Of a stretch of DNA of 64,000 nt, positions 36,233 through 48,166 are shown piece by piece. The notes below the pieces were generated by a model. It did no database searches, was not told the origin of the DNA, and worked only from the letters and a program-made list of their open reading frames with translations. Position 1 is the first letter of the stretch. The number at the start of each line of letters is the position of its first letter. The translations under genes and the position numbers were made by a program. Source of the stretch: Armillaria gallica (Eukaryota; Basidiomycota; Agaricomycetes; Agaricales; Physalacriaceae); contig JBANDB010000012.1 of the NCBI GenBank assembly GCA_037576215.1, positions 1,922,001 through 1,986,000 of the forward strand, in the 5' to 3' direction.

Positions 36233-38317
36233 TTATGACATCTGCATTGCCATATCCCAAAAGCCTTTCTCCAATTTCGTACACTTCCGCCACACTTCAC
36301 ACCAATCTTTATACCTAGCAGGTGACGGTGGATCAGCCATCGCACACACTTCGATAGTTTCTATGCACAGCAACGTCAGTAAACAACAAAATTGTTGCAC
36401 TGCCGCAAACGCACCCATTCCCAATCTAACCGCGTTCTGATATTCAGGCCCAGAATAATCCTCTATCCAATGGAGGTACGGATTTCCCTCGAGCTTCGCT
36501 AGGGAACCTGGCTTGGCTGCCTCCTTCTTGATCCAGAGCCCAACTTCCCCATATCCTAGGAGACATGCGAGTAAGGCCATCAGGAGCTTTATTCTGTCAC
36601 CTATACCATGTTGTCAGATCGAATGAGATGAAGAGACTGCGTAGTACCATACCCTGTAACCCAATATCCAGCAAATAGCCTCCATAGGCCATCGTCGCTG
36701 TTGACTCTTCCGTAGATTCCAATTCATCCGCTGTGATACCAAAACGAGCACAGAATGCAGTGTGAGTTCCGATCTCGTGCAAAACGTTGAGGATCGTCCG
36801 TGTTGCAGACTCTATGGCAGGAAAGGTTGATGATTTCGCAGCAAGGAGCCTAAGAAAAGTGAGCCGCCGAAATAGACAGAAGGAGGTAGACTCACCCATA
36901 GGCACGAGCATAGTATTTAAGATAGTGGTAGTCTTGTCTATAAGGCGTACGTTGTTGACAGGACAAAAATGCGAGAGAAACGAACGCACTTGACAAAATG
37001 CACAAAAGATTCTCGCGCCAAAACACCTTGAGCAAGTCGTTTGACGAAATCGTGTTCCACGTAATCCTTCCATATAACAAGATTCTCTTGAATGAGAAGC
37101 TTGGTGAACGGATACGGATTACTTGGAGCAGACCTAAAAAGCGCATATCCTCAGCGGGAAGAAATCTCTTGCCGGTCAAAATAAAGTACCTAGGTATTGA
37201 TATCTTTGCGATGGAATGAAGGTGATTGAGTGGGCCATGGCCTTTCCCAAAGGGCACAGCGTTCTCAATACCCATATGAGTATACGAAGCACCTGCTTTT
37301 GTGGCCTCCAGTACTATAACGTATATGTGAGCATACAACGAGGGTAACGTCATGGACACACTCACAAGACAAACCCTGTGCTAAACCGCAAGCGATAGCT
37401 GCACTTAGTGTGCATCCTGTCCCATGCGTACTGGTAGACTCGATTCTCGGCCTCGCTAGAATAGTGACAGCACCATTATTCTCGTAGAGCATGTCAACGA
37501 CAAGTTCCACTCCCGAAACGTCCTTCTCGACGTGCAGGATCTCCATGTTTTCGCCAAAAAGGCCGTCCCGAACAACACTGATTTCAGGGTGCGCAGAGGA
37601 TATTCGATCTACATCTGCGAGGGTCGCCGTTACGTGTCCCCCTTTTAGCAAGATCGCTTTGGGCCCCGGAGTGAACTGAGCGAAGAAATCCTTGCAAGCC
37701 TGATACATATCCTCCAGGGTGCTGATACCAGGATAGGCCCCGGGTCGTCCGTGAGCCAACAACAACTCGGCCTCGGATTTGTTTGGCGTGATCAGCGTCG
37801 CGAGAGGAAATAGCTCTTTGACCATGACATCTATCGCATCCGGATTCAAAAGAGAATGCCCTGAAGTCGAGACGCAGACCGGGTCACACACAAGGGGAGG
37901 AACGTTCTCCATAGTGCGTCTTCAACGTGTGAACAACAGCCTTGGTTATCTCCGCATCAAAGAGCATCCCAGTCTTTAGCGCGTCCATGCTGATATCCTC
38001 GAGTACAGACAGAATCTTTCATGACTTGGTCAGTCGCCTGTAACGCGTTTCCATAATTCAATGCACTCACCTGCCGGATAACAAACAGCGGGGGAGAAGG
38101 GAAGACATCCTGAACGCCTACAGTGTTCTCTGCGACCAAAGCTGTGATTGCGCTGGCTCCGTAGCACCCATTTGCGGTGAACGTCTTGAGATCCGCCTTG
38201 AGTAGCAAATATGTAGTCAGTTGTAATCAGCGCTTCACCGGCGCGGGCATACTTGAATACCAGCTCCACCGCTACAGTCCGACCCTGCGATAGTTAGCAC
38301 GCTCGCTGCTGCATCAT
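36233..38317 (-). CDS. THI20: Hydroxymethylpyrimidine phosphate kinase - thiaminase II (TenA) fusion
   Basis: Thiamine biosynthesis and salvage protein. The N-terminal ThiD domain phosphorylates HMP-P; the C-terminal TenA domain hydrolyses thiamine or aminopyrimidine breakdown products. ThiD motifs: LTIAGSDCSGGAGIQ, ADLKTFTANGCYG, DALKTGMLFDAE, VCDPVCVSTSG, TPNKSEAELL and the anion hole ESTSTHGTGCTLSAAIA. Linker: THMGIENAVPFGKGHGPLNH. TenA: KDYVEHDFVK, DYHYLKYYARAYGLLAAKSS, GFWDMAMQMS at the end. A base seems missing just after the start (about 38303; GCC-GTG in a sister copy reads GC-GTG) and one extra G sits near 37911. I take both as sequence errors. It is divergent from RPA34. Confidence 0.88.
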
Positions 38318-38420
38318 GATTCGAGTCAAGTTCAGCGACTATCTTTTTCCCGCCGGCTGTGCGGACCGATATGCGGCCCTTTCGGTGAGTGTACGATAAT
38401 TTTTTCTCTCAAGTTCAGTC
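38318..38420. promoter_or_regulatory. Divergent THI20/RPA34 promoter
   Basis: Only 103 bp separate the two start codons, so transcription of both genes must be controlled from shared or overlapping sequence. The block is kept, in decayed form, in all four array copies (about 13242-13385, 22754-22849, 31830-31915, 33469-33619). No TATA box or known factor site is clear to me. Confidence 0.6.
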
Positions 38421-39305
38421 ATGTCCTCATCAGCCTCCTCTCCCTCTTCCTCGCCTGCGCCCGAGCCAGTATCAAAGAAAGGGACCAAAAAATCTAAAGA
38501 CAAGAGCAAGACTAAAGTCCATGTCGACGAACATGGGAAGAATGAGGGAACAGATCCCAACTGGGCATACCAACCACCAGACGGAGCTGTCCTGCAGGAG
38601 AATCCAGACAGCGGGGAATTCGATTGGGACTCACTGAATGATGATGAGGAGCTGGAATTATGGCTTATACGCGTCCCAGAGAACGTACGCCATCTCAGGA
38701 CTACTTCACACCCTTCCCAATCTGACCTTTTTCTCGGTTTAGATGAAGACCAAATATCTGGAGAACGTCACCATTGAAATACCACAAGGCTCTTTGAGCG
38801 CGAACATAGGCAAAATATCCCGGAAATCTCATTCTTACGACATTTGGAGCGTTGGTGAAGGCGACGACAGGCCTACTGGTGGGGACGAAGTTGGTAGTTT
38901 GGAATGTCTCCTTCCTCGGAAAAGTAAAAAGGATGATATGTATCTCGGTACGGCGTTTCCGATGGTGAGGATACACTAATGCTTATAAGTTGGTGCCCAG
39001 CTCCCCGGTCTATAGCGCGACGTTTGGTGATATCAGAAACAGCTGTACTTCCTACAACAGCAGAAAACCAGACGCAAGAACCATACCGGAATCCCCCTCG
39101 CCCGTCCTACCCAAAGGAACTATTAAAACACTCCTTCAAGCCATATGGTTCTAACACGGAACAGCCTCTGGCTGATGACGCGATGGTATTGGACGAACAA
39201 GTAGTGGAGGAACCAGTGCAGGAAGCGGCAAAGCAGGCAAAGGGCAAGAAACGAAAAGATGATGGCACGGGAGAGACGAAGAAAGCGAAAAAGCCAAAGA
39301 AATAA
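38421..39305 (+). CDS. RPA34: DNA-directed RNA polymerase I subunit RPA34 (A34.5-like)
   Basis: Subunit that with A49 forms the TFIIF-like module of RNA polymerase I, acting in rRNA transcription in the nucleolus. Three exons (38421-38684, 38743-38947, 39001-39305) give an unbroken 257 residues. The N-terminus is Ser/Pro-rich then basic (KGTKKSKDKSKTKVH). The core has ELELWLIRVPENM and LENVTIEIPQGSLS, matching the LW-I-P entry and beta-barrel of the A34/CAST family, followed by RSIARRLVISE. The C-terminal tail is KGKKRKDD...KKAKKPKK, a lysine-rich end typical of A34.5. This is the apparent parent of four broken copies. The family is divergent, so the name rests on domain pattern. Confidence 0.75.
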
Positions 39306-39465
39306 CCGTCACCTTGTTAATCGTACATGCGTACAGCAGCTGTCATACTAAGAAAACCCGGCGATCATGGATGCAAAAAGTTACGGCGCACATGCAATGA
39401 AATAATAAGATATAATGAGTAACGGAAACAAACCTCGCACCGCGAAAAAGAAAAAAAAACTAGCA

Positions 39466-41615
39466 TCATCCTACATCCATAGCATCTCTAGCCTTCCCTT
39501 TACCTTTAATATTACTAGTCCGTGTAGTCCCCGTCGGCATATTCGCCGACGCAGCTTGAACCTCCTCATCCACGCCCTCATAAATACTCGTCTTCGGCAC
39601 TCCCCAAATCCTCCCAGGACTCTCCTCCTGCTTCTTCTCAAACACCTTCCCCACGGTATCCACCCACTGCCTCCGCGTATCCACCAACTGCTTCAACTGC
39701 TTCGTCACCACCAAATGGTTCTTCTCGTCCGGACCCAATCCCAACGCTGCAGGACAAGGAGGTAGTGCCATAGTGTTCGTCTCATCAATCGACTTCTTCT
39801 TCTTCTTCCCCAACTTTGGCAGATCCTTACCCTGCAGCTTGCTATACGTGTTGCTGATGTTTTTGTCTATCGACTCGCGCAGCTCAACGTATTCTTGGTA
39901 CCCCAAACGATCGCGCGCGATGTCCACCAAACGGGCCTTGCGTGCCTTGTTCGTAGCTACCACTCTGCGGAGCTCTCGCTGAGCGTGTCGTAGGGCAGTA
40001 GATATGGGATCATCCACTTTCTCGGTGTAATCTGGCTGAAATAGACGTTAGTGGATTGCAAGAAAACAGTAACCACACTCACAATCTCATTGAGCAGACC
40101 ATGATATCGCATCGTATCACGTATTCGCGTCTCCAGGTCAGAGACACTCAATTTCTCCTTTCGTGCAGCAGCAGCTCCACTCCCTCCAGGCCTTCCTTCC
40201 ATTGCATCCTCGGCAGCTTTCACCCCCTTCCACTCGTTGTTCTCCATCGGTAACAACGCACTAATCACCCGCTCAGTCAACAAGCCATGTCCCTTCTCTT
40301 CCACAAGACACTCTGTCTCCATCAATGTCGAAGGATCCCACTTTGGCACTGGCGGTTGGAAGACTTCGGGCGGTGCATCCTGATCGGCAGGCGGGAAAAG
40401 CCCCATGTCCTGCTCCTCCCAGACGGAGGTGTAATGTCGCCCTAACTTTGGCATGACGTACGGTTCTACCTCGTCCCCGGTATGCTCCAGAAATCCAATG
40501 TCTTCTTCTCGTATATTCCGTATCCATGGTTCGATATAGGTGTAGAAGGTTGTGGTCAGGGTTTGCGGTGGCTGCTTGAGTTTACTAAAATCATCCGTTA
40601 CATCGGTAGGTTTACTAGGTCCTGGTATCGGAGGCGGTGGTATCGGTGGTCGTTGAGGTAGCAAAGAGTTAGCTTGAGGTACAGCAAAATCGGGGCCCGT
40701 TTGGGGCTAAAAAAAAATTAACGAGAGGTAAACCATGAAGGCTCTGAACTACCTTGCTGGGGGCGAGAGGAACAGATTTCTGAGCTTTCGGTGGAGGTGG
40801 AGGTGGAGGCGGATGGTTAACTACGGGTGGCGTGCCCTTCCGAGGTCGCTGGGAAGCTGATAACGGGAAGTCAGTGTATGGAAGATGTACAAAGGACGGC
40901 GGCATACATGATTCAAGGTCGCTTTCATCGTATTCCCGCTTCCTTTTCTTCTTCTTCTTGCTCTCGTCAAAAACACTAAGCATGAATCATAAGATAATCC
41001 AAATAGCGAAGACCAACGAAAGAGCCACCTTCGAGGGTCCAAGGAAGACCGTGAGGAAGACGGGCCAGCTTGTAATGGATGGGAGGATAGTCTAGGTTTC
41101 CCCGAAATCGATGACGACCTAGGTTCGTCTGCGTCGGGAAGGGGAGTGACTACAGAAGCACCATTGCGATGAAATTTTTGCAAGTGTGGCGTATAGCAGG
41201 ACCAGTGAATTTCGTAAGGGAGTACCAATACGATATGTATGTCGAAAGTATAGAGCAGCAGTGTTGTAACAGCAAGGGCACATATTCAGGTCGGATATAA
41301 ATAGAATAAAGCAACAAGTGAGAATACAGGAACGCGTAGGGACAGAAAACACGTACAGTCGCGTTCTCGCTTGACTTTCTCGATGGATTTAGCCTTTCCT
41401 TTCTCAATTTCCTTCATACGACGCATGGATTCCTCGATAGTCCGCATGTCGTCGCTCGCCTTTTTGCTTCGCTCGATGAGCTTTTGACGCAAAATTTTGA
41501 GCTCAGACTCAAGTCCCTTAAGATCATCGGTTGGCGGCACCGCATCTGAGGGACTCTTGAGCAACGAAGAGCGTAACGGAGGCGGCGAAGCGTAAGGAGT
41601 AAGCTTGGAGTACAT
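39466..41615 (-). CDS. NGG1: Transcriptional adaptor 3 (Ada3/Ngg1), SAGA histone acetyltransferase module
   Basis: Ada3 links Gcn5 and Ada2 in the SAGA/ADA acetyltransferase module in the nucleus. Six exons (41615-41357, 41149-41029, 40975-40908, 40856-40753, 40706-40083, 40035-39466) give 581 residues with no interruption. An N-terminal coiled coil (LESELKILRQKLIERSKKAS) leads into a disordered region with KKKKKRKREYDESD and a polyproline tract. The C-terminal Ada3 domain contains EPWIRNIREEDIGFLEHTGD, SVWEEQD, LTERVISALL, RIRDTMRYHGLLNE and DDPISTALRHAQRELRRV, the conserved signature. It is convergent with RPA34 and divergent from the SLC41 gene. Confidence 0.88.
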
Positions 41616-41848
41616 CTCGGCGTCACGGCGCCCCCCGCGAGGTCGGTAGTGCCACCAAGGCAGAAAACAGCCTTGAATCCAAATAAATGGTTCCCAGATG
41701 TCGTTGAGCGAACCAAAAGGTCGCTACGGAGAACGCGAGGAGTGGTGATTCAAGTACAAGTTCAAGGTGGGAACAGGTTTTCGGATCACGCGTCTGATTA
41801 CTTCAGAGTTCCCACGGCTACCTTGCCTCTTGCCTCTAAAATTAAAGT
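41616..41848. promoter_or_regulatory. Divergent NGG1/SLC41 promoter region
   Basis: 233 bp separate the two start codons, which face away from each other. No specific site recognised. Confidence 0.45.
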
Positions 41849-43776
41849 ATGGCGCCGCCCAAGGATGATGACGATATCGAGCTCGCCACCCTCCCGACAA
41901 ACGGGGACAAGCAAGAATACGACGATGAAGAGAACGAGTCCGATAATGAACACGATGACGAGGGTAGTAGAGCTCTGCTGGGCGGCCATTCGCCGCGAAC
42001 GGGGTCGATGAGTGGGCCTAGAGTCCAGCTATGGCCGCAAATAAAGAATATCGTCATCGAGGTTCGTCGCGCCCGTGCTTCACTTAAATTTTACTCAGTA
42101 ATTGCAGAGTGCTCCAACATTACTGTTCACGACAATCGGTTTGCTTTTCACAGGAGAATTGCTGGACCAAGTCTCTGTTCGTCACATTTATCCTTTGGCC
42201 ATTCACGCGATTCAATACTGGCCTTGACAGCGGTGGAAAGCCATGGTGGAGGTCGACCAGCTCATAATGATCATTCCTGTCGTGCTCAACCTCAAAGGGA
42301 ACCTTGAAATGAATTTGTCGGCACGACTGGGCACCGCTGCAAACATGGGCGAACTTGATGACAGCTCTGTACGACGGAAAATGATTATTGGGAACCTCTC
42401 TCTCCTGCAGGTCCAGGCCACGGTGGTTTCCTTCGTAGCCGCTTGTGTTTCCCTGCTACTGGGTATGATTGTCCCCCGGACAAGCGGCGAGGCCCCAGCC
42501 TCTTCAGGGGCGGCAAGCGCCTTGTTACTACACACCAGACGTCCACGACCAACATTGCCTCCAGTGACCGACCGAAAATCTGGACTACCGGTGTTGGTAA
42601 CGTGTCATCACCAATAAACGACTCCTCTGATGCCTATGACTAGATTTATCATGGTTGCTTCCACAGCCATGTCGGCCGCCTGCTTATCCAGCATCATCCT
42701 GGGCTCATTCATGTGCGGACTTATTGTGTTATGCAGACATTATGGGCGCGATCCCGGTAAGTACCTTCCTCGCATGTGAGGAGTAAGCCGTTGCATTCCC
42801 ATGGGCTACACTCCTGGCCCGTCACTTTTCTTTTGAAAAAAATGCGGGAACCATCCCCACATGATTCGCAGCGCTAATAAATTCGCAGATAACATCGCAC
42901 CTCCAGTAGCTTCCTGTCTTGGAGACCTGGTCACTCTGGTCCTTATAGGAGCAGTGTCCACGGTTCTCATTCGTTTCCTTCACACGCCCGTGCCCTTAAT
43001 AATTGCGCCATAGTCGTACTCTCCGCGATCTCATGTGGTGTGTCGACGCGCCGAAATTCCCACGTCCGGGACCTCATAAGTCAAGGCTGGTCACCTCTCT
43101 TTGGGGCCATGATCATCAGCAGTGCGACAGGCATAGTGCTTGACCTCTTCGTGAGTAGGTATGAAGGATTTGCTCTCCTCGCCGTCGTTATCAGCGGTCA
43201 GTTTGCACTCTTGGTTCGCTTTAGCTGAGGCCCTCATCGGTTTTTAGGTTTACCCGGAAGTGTGGGTTCAATCTTCGCGTCCAGACTATCAACAGCTCTG
43301 CATGCAGCTGCTCTGTCAATGACTCCCAGCAACCGGCCGTCGGAACCTAGTGCCCGAATGGTTATGATCACGCTCATACTCGTTACCATCCCTGTGGAAA
43401 TCATCTTTCTTTCTATCCTTAGACTACTGGGTTGGCTAACCCTCCCATTTGTCTTTGTCGCATTCTCGGTGGTATTCTTCTGTTGTGCTGTGCGTTTCCA
43501 TTTCAACCTGTGCTAGGTCCGAATCTCATTCCTTTGTTATAGGTTACAGCTTCGCTCTTCATAGCCGGAGCTCTGACCAACTTTCTGTGGTCCAAAAAAC
43601 TCGATCCAGATATGTATGCGCTGCCTATACATTCCGCTCTGATGGATTTGATTGGCCAGCTGCTTCTGGTCCTCTGTTTCGAGATTGTATCGTTGTTAGG
43701 CGTGCACGTTCGTTCCAAGGTGTCCTCGGAGGTTGAATTTTTATCGGATCGGACGCTCTTCGGATTTGTATCATAG
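41849..43776 (+). CDS. SLC41/MgtE-type divalent cation transporter
   Basis: Likely Mg2+ transporter of the plasma or vacuolar membrane. The N-terminus is acidic and cytosolic (MAPPKDDDDIELATLP). The first MgtE repeat follows: SAPTLLFTTIGLLFTGELLD, then VVLNLKGNLEMNLSARLGTAANMGE, the diagnostic family signature, and a long helix LLQVQATVVSFVAACVSLL. The second repeat has PPVASCLGDLVTLVLIGA, GLPGSVGSIFASRLSTALHA and hydrophobic helices up to the TAG at 43774. Introns of about 50 nt interrupt it throughout. One base appears lost near 43006 (LIIA-IVVLSAIS), again at a short homopolymer; I assume an error. Confidence 0.85.
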
Positions 43777-44033
43777 GATACCCTAGACAAAAGTACTCGT
43801 AGATTTAATCATTTATCGGTAAGTAATGGGGACTTTGTGATATATTTCAAGGCCCGACAATGGGAATGAAGGAATTAATTAAGTTCTTTAGCTTGTGAAT
43901 CAGCCTGACATGGGCGCGAGAAGAGAGAAAGAGAAAAGTATCCGCTATAGTGCATTCACTGCTCATATATGCTGCAGCTCTATAATGCTTGTAGTTCTTT
44001 TCTGTGCCGGAAGATTGGGCAAAGAGCCATCAA

Positions 44034-45955
44034 TTAAGTTCGTTCTCGGACGTTGGCATGGAAGTGTCGACCACGGAAAACAGACATGCCATGGCACCTG
44101 AACTTCATCTTGAACGCTAGGAGCACATCAGCTAGCTAATAACTTGATGCCGACTACTTGTCCATGCTCACCTAGTCTCGTGTATCTTCATATCGAACTT
44201 CCGAAACAAGTTTCCGAAGACTAAGTACAGTTCACACCAAGCAAGACTACAACGAGAATAAGCAGCCTAGCAAACATACGGAGGCCTATCGTTACTTACT
44301 TGACACCTATGCACGAGCGAGGCCCTCTCGAAAATGGAACCAAATATTTCTCTAGGCTCTGAGACTCTTGCTGCAGCCATCTCTCTGGCTGAAACGAGTG
44401 CGGTTGGGGGAAGATTTCCTTGTTCATGAGGACGAACGTGCATCCCACCCCAACTGCAGTCTTTGTGGAAAGAGATTAGCGTCTGAGCATCAGCGGTCAC
44501 GAAATTTTCATGGACACACCCCAGCAGGCACCTGCACACCGTCAATGTACGTCTGCGTATCAACAACTCGAGGCATGGAGATGGGCACACCAGCGCTCAT
44601 CCTCAATGCCTCTTTCAAGACGGCTGTCTATCGATCCGTCAATATGGAATGAGCCCGTAGTAGAAGAGAGACCCACCAAATACGGAAGTTTTTCTAGAAC
44701 CTCGTAAGAAACGGGCGATTCCTTGTTGGGCCATGCAGCGGATATTTCGGAGATTAGTTTCGCCTGTATAGCTGGATCATTGAGGACATAGAAAAATCCG
44801 ACAGCCAAGGCGCTGCTTGTCGTATCAGTTCCCGCGAAAAGGAGATTTTGTGCCTAGTAAATAATTCAGCAGCCATCGCACCCAAAACTCGTTCCTTACC
44901 TCATCTAATAGCGACTTCTTCGAGGGGATTTGCTGTAACTTGAGCTTCTCAGGAGACAGGAGATAGTTATAAATGGTATCATGCATGGTATCCAGCGAGC
45001 TGGGATCAGCTAGAATACCTTCTATCTGCGTCGACAACGCTTTGCGCAATTCAACGAATCCGAGAGTCTCGGGACTCAGCAGCATCGTGAGCCATTCGGG
45101 TATGTGATGTAGGATCTGCAAGACGGGGAACCGGCGGATAGATGTTATCATAGGCATCGCCCGCTCGGCGCTCAAGAGAATAGGATGAGCGAAGTCGGGA
45201 CACAAAAGAGCGTCGAAGGACTGAGCGTAGCAGTATGCAGTGATGATATCCATCGCTGTGGATTTAAATGCAAAGTGAAGATTGGCTGGTTTATCGTTGT
45301 AGTTTTCCGATAGACGAGCTACGAGGAGATCGACCTTCCGTCAATTAAGCATTCAATTAAGCATTGAAAGAACCTGGGGAAGGTCGGATGGTTCACCTTC
45401 GATTGGATAATATGCTCGAGCCTGAGAATCGAACGTCGGGAAAAGAGGGAGTTAAGGACGTCTCTTCGTTTCTTTGCCAACACTGGATCTGTGTACCCGA
45501 ACGATGATTCATCTTCGTTGAAAGCAAAATAAAACTTTGGATCCTTTATAAACTTCACTTGGGAAGAATAAATGGTGAAGTAAGCCTGAGGTGTACTGAA
45601 ATGGAGCTGAACCAAAAATAAATATTTGGAAAACGAAGAGGAAGAATTTTCACTGACCTCCCTTGGATTTATACGAACGACAGGACCTGCATGGAACAGT
45701 GCTATGAGCTGATGTGATCGTGCGCATACCGAACGATCACTTACCGTATATCTTATGCAACTTCTCCAGATGGTCCACGAATGCACCATCGCAGAAGCAC
45801 TCAAAATAAGTCTGATACCAACTCGTCAATGCTGCCAATCTCGGCCCAGGAAAGCCCCTCAGAGGATGGAACAAAAGCCTTGAAGCGACAAGGTAGAGTA
45901 CATAACCTGTACAGGCAAGAGCGATAGCCTGCAGTGATTCAGGGTGAAAGACCAT
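44034..45955 (-). CDS. Cytochrome P450 monooxygenase
   Basis: Haem-thiolate oxidase anchored in the ER. The N-terminal hydrophobic anchor (LACTGYVLYLVASRLLFHP) is followed by a proline hinge GFPGPR. Then GPVVRINPRE, the I-helix AGTDTTSSALAV, the K-helix KEALRMSAG (ExxR), PERW and the haem-binding loop FSRGPRSCIG, so all key elements are present. Exons are short and the introns about 50 nt. The last residues look like a VRERT end reached in a frame one base away from the preceding exon, so either the last intron is mis-modelled or one base is missing near 44100. An alternative upstream ATG lies at 46015. It is downstream of and parallel to the maleylacetate reductase gene. Confidence 0.82.
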
Positions 45956-46630
45956 GATGGGAGGCAACCGGTACGTAACTTGGACCACTGCTCTCTTTTT
46001 AAGAGTGGGAATCACCTATTCCCTGCTAGCGTGACCGACGTTTCAACTTTATTCGGATTATGAGAAGCCGCGCATGTTTAGACGTACAGCACCGAATACT
46101 ATTGCTCCCCTTCCAGATGGATGCATGGCACTGCCAACGACACGCCATTTGAGATGCTCGTCATTTCTGGGTCTCATAATAGAGACAAACCTTTTAGAGA
46201 GGCAAGCAAGGCGCTGAAACGCCCGCAGTCCGTTAGTCGTCCTTCATTCAAGGAACCCATTTCCCGGTGATTCTTTTTCCGGCGTTCACCTGACTCATGA
46301 GAAGCGAGGGAGCATGGAGTGTTTACGAGGAGTCAGCATAGACCCCAGGCACCATGCAAGAACCTTGCCCAGAGTCAAGATGGCCTATTGGCGGACTACA
46401 TCCGGTAAATTGACGTCCGGCATGTGGAATATTTCTTAGCACCAAATAACTGGGTGCTTCGGTTGGCACAAACGACAGATAGAACGAATCCGAATCTGAA
46501 TGAGAATGCGGTCAGTCACTCAGTAAGCTCAGACTAATAAGTCGAAAGAGACTTCACCGTACTTTCATTTATAAGACCTTTTCCTTTCCTGTATAATTGT
46601 ACATACGACTAACTAGGATTTACGAATGTG
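45956..46630. other. P450/maleylacetate reductase intergenic
   Basis: Probable P450 promoter next to the 3' end of the reductase gene. No further gene or repeat seen. Confidence 0.4.
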
Positions 46631-48166
46631 CTACCATGCCTCACTTACTGGGTATAGACCCTCAAGTATCCCGACCACTTTGTCATACACAGGATCTTCT
46701 TTGCTCCCGAGCGCTTGTCCTGCGATCTTCCCCACATCCTCCTTGGGAACTTTATAAGACGCTAAGTCGGATGCCAGCCCTAGTGAAGCCACCAAACTAC
46801 AAAGGATTGAGCACGGAGAGGGTCGAACAGAATACGCAACGTACTCCTTGATCGATTTCGACAACAGCAGCACGTCCGTATCCACCGAGCCCGTCGACTC
46901 GAGTTGAAGGTAGGGCAGCACTTTGGCGAGCGTTTCCTTGTTTTCTTGGGTTTCCGTTTGTGCTTTCATTGCGACTACGGGTGCCAAGGTGAGACACTGC
47001 CTCGCCAATACCAATTAATACGACTTCCTTGCGGTACTTTGTAAACTCACAGAAGTGATGCCGTGCGGTATGCCATACGCTGCTCCCAACTTATGCCCCA
47101 ATGCGTGTGACAAGCCCAATGGTCTATGAGCGCCAATATACAGTATTCCCTTCTTCTGAGCATGGAAATAAACTTTACTAACCCGTATCTTTCCAAAGTC
47201 ATGGGCCATATACTCATCCAAGATGCAAGTTGGAGCCTTTGTCGTACTTCTACATCTTGCGGATTGGCTTTTGAAGCAGACAGATATTTAAAAAGATCGG
47301 CAATAGCTGAGTTACATAACACTTTGACTGGAAAAGCGACTCCGGCTCGATACAGGTTTTCTGGAAGAACGTCAGTGTCTTGCTGGGTAAGACTTATCAG
47401 AGTACACTTGCCAACGGCATGATCGAGAGCGCGAATCCCCGTTGAAAGCCTGAGGATATCGAAATGAGTTGTTGAGTACAAACGAAAACGGTGGACGTGC
47501 GCACCAGAGTCTCTCTGGCGTCGGTAAGGTGAGCTCTGCGTCTAGTATAATACCAGCTGGAATAAGCCGTTTTGATGATACTGACACTTTTTGACCCTGA
47601 TCGTTCGTATATCCGGCACCGATCTACGTTCTTTAAACAAAAGATGAAAGGATCAATTGACTGATGCGAACCGTGTATTCTGCCGCGCTAAGTGTCGTGG
47701 GAATTGCTATTTGAGGAAGTATAGGGCCTCCGCTTTCTTCTTGCGCAAAGTACAGGACGGCCTTTGATGCGTCAATGGGCGAGCCGCCTCCGATGGAGAC
47801 AATAATGTTACAGCCGGACTCCCGAAAGATTTTGACAGCACGCCGAATCCCTGCAATAGGTGCATGTTCCCCGATTTCATGGAATGTGGCACCAAATGCA
47901 TCGTGATCTTTCAGAATAGACTCGACTTGCTTTACAATTTCTGTCTAAAGCAATTTTATTGAGTTGCTTTTGAGAATTCCGAAAAGGACAAGATAAGGAA
48001 GTACCTTGCCGACAAGACTCCTTGTGGTTACAATCAATGCTTTTCGAGCACCCAGAGAGGAAAGCAGCTTGGGCAGTGCGGTAGAAACGGACCCTGGACC
48101 GTAATACACACCCGAGAGCCCCTCGGGCCAACCATAGTGGCCTTGGATAGACGAGCTGGTAGTCAT
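46631..48166 (-). CDS. Maleylacetate reductase-like iron-containing alcohol dehydrogenase
   Basis: Maleylacetate reductases use NAD(P)H to turn maleylacetate into 3-oxoadipate in hydroxyquinol-type aromatic breakdown. The start is taken at MTTSSSIQGHYGWPEGL (48166); a longer start at 48229 would add a hydrophobic leader unusual for this family. Motifs: YYGPGSVS, IVSIGGGSPIDASKAV (dinucleotide-binding), IAIPTTLSAAEYT, LDAELTLPTPERLWLSTGIRALDHAVE and LSHALGHKLGAAYGIPHG, where histidines take the metal-ligand positions. The end is GILEGLYPV. Exons interrupt at about 50-nt introns and stay in frame. The neighbouring P450 has the same orientation, which suggests but does not prove a shared catabolic role. 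Confidence 0.82.
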
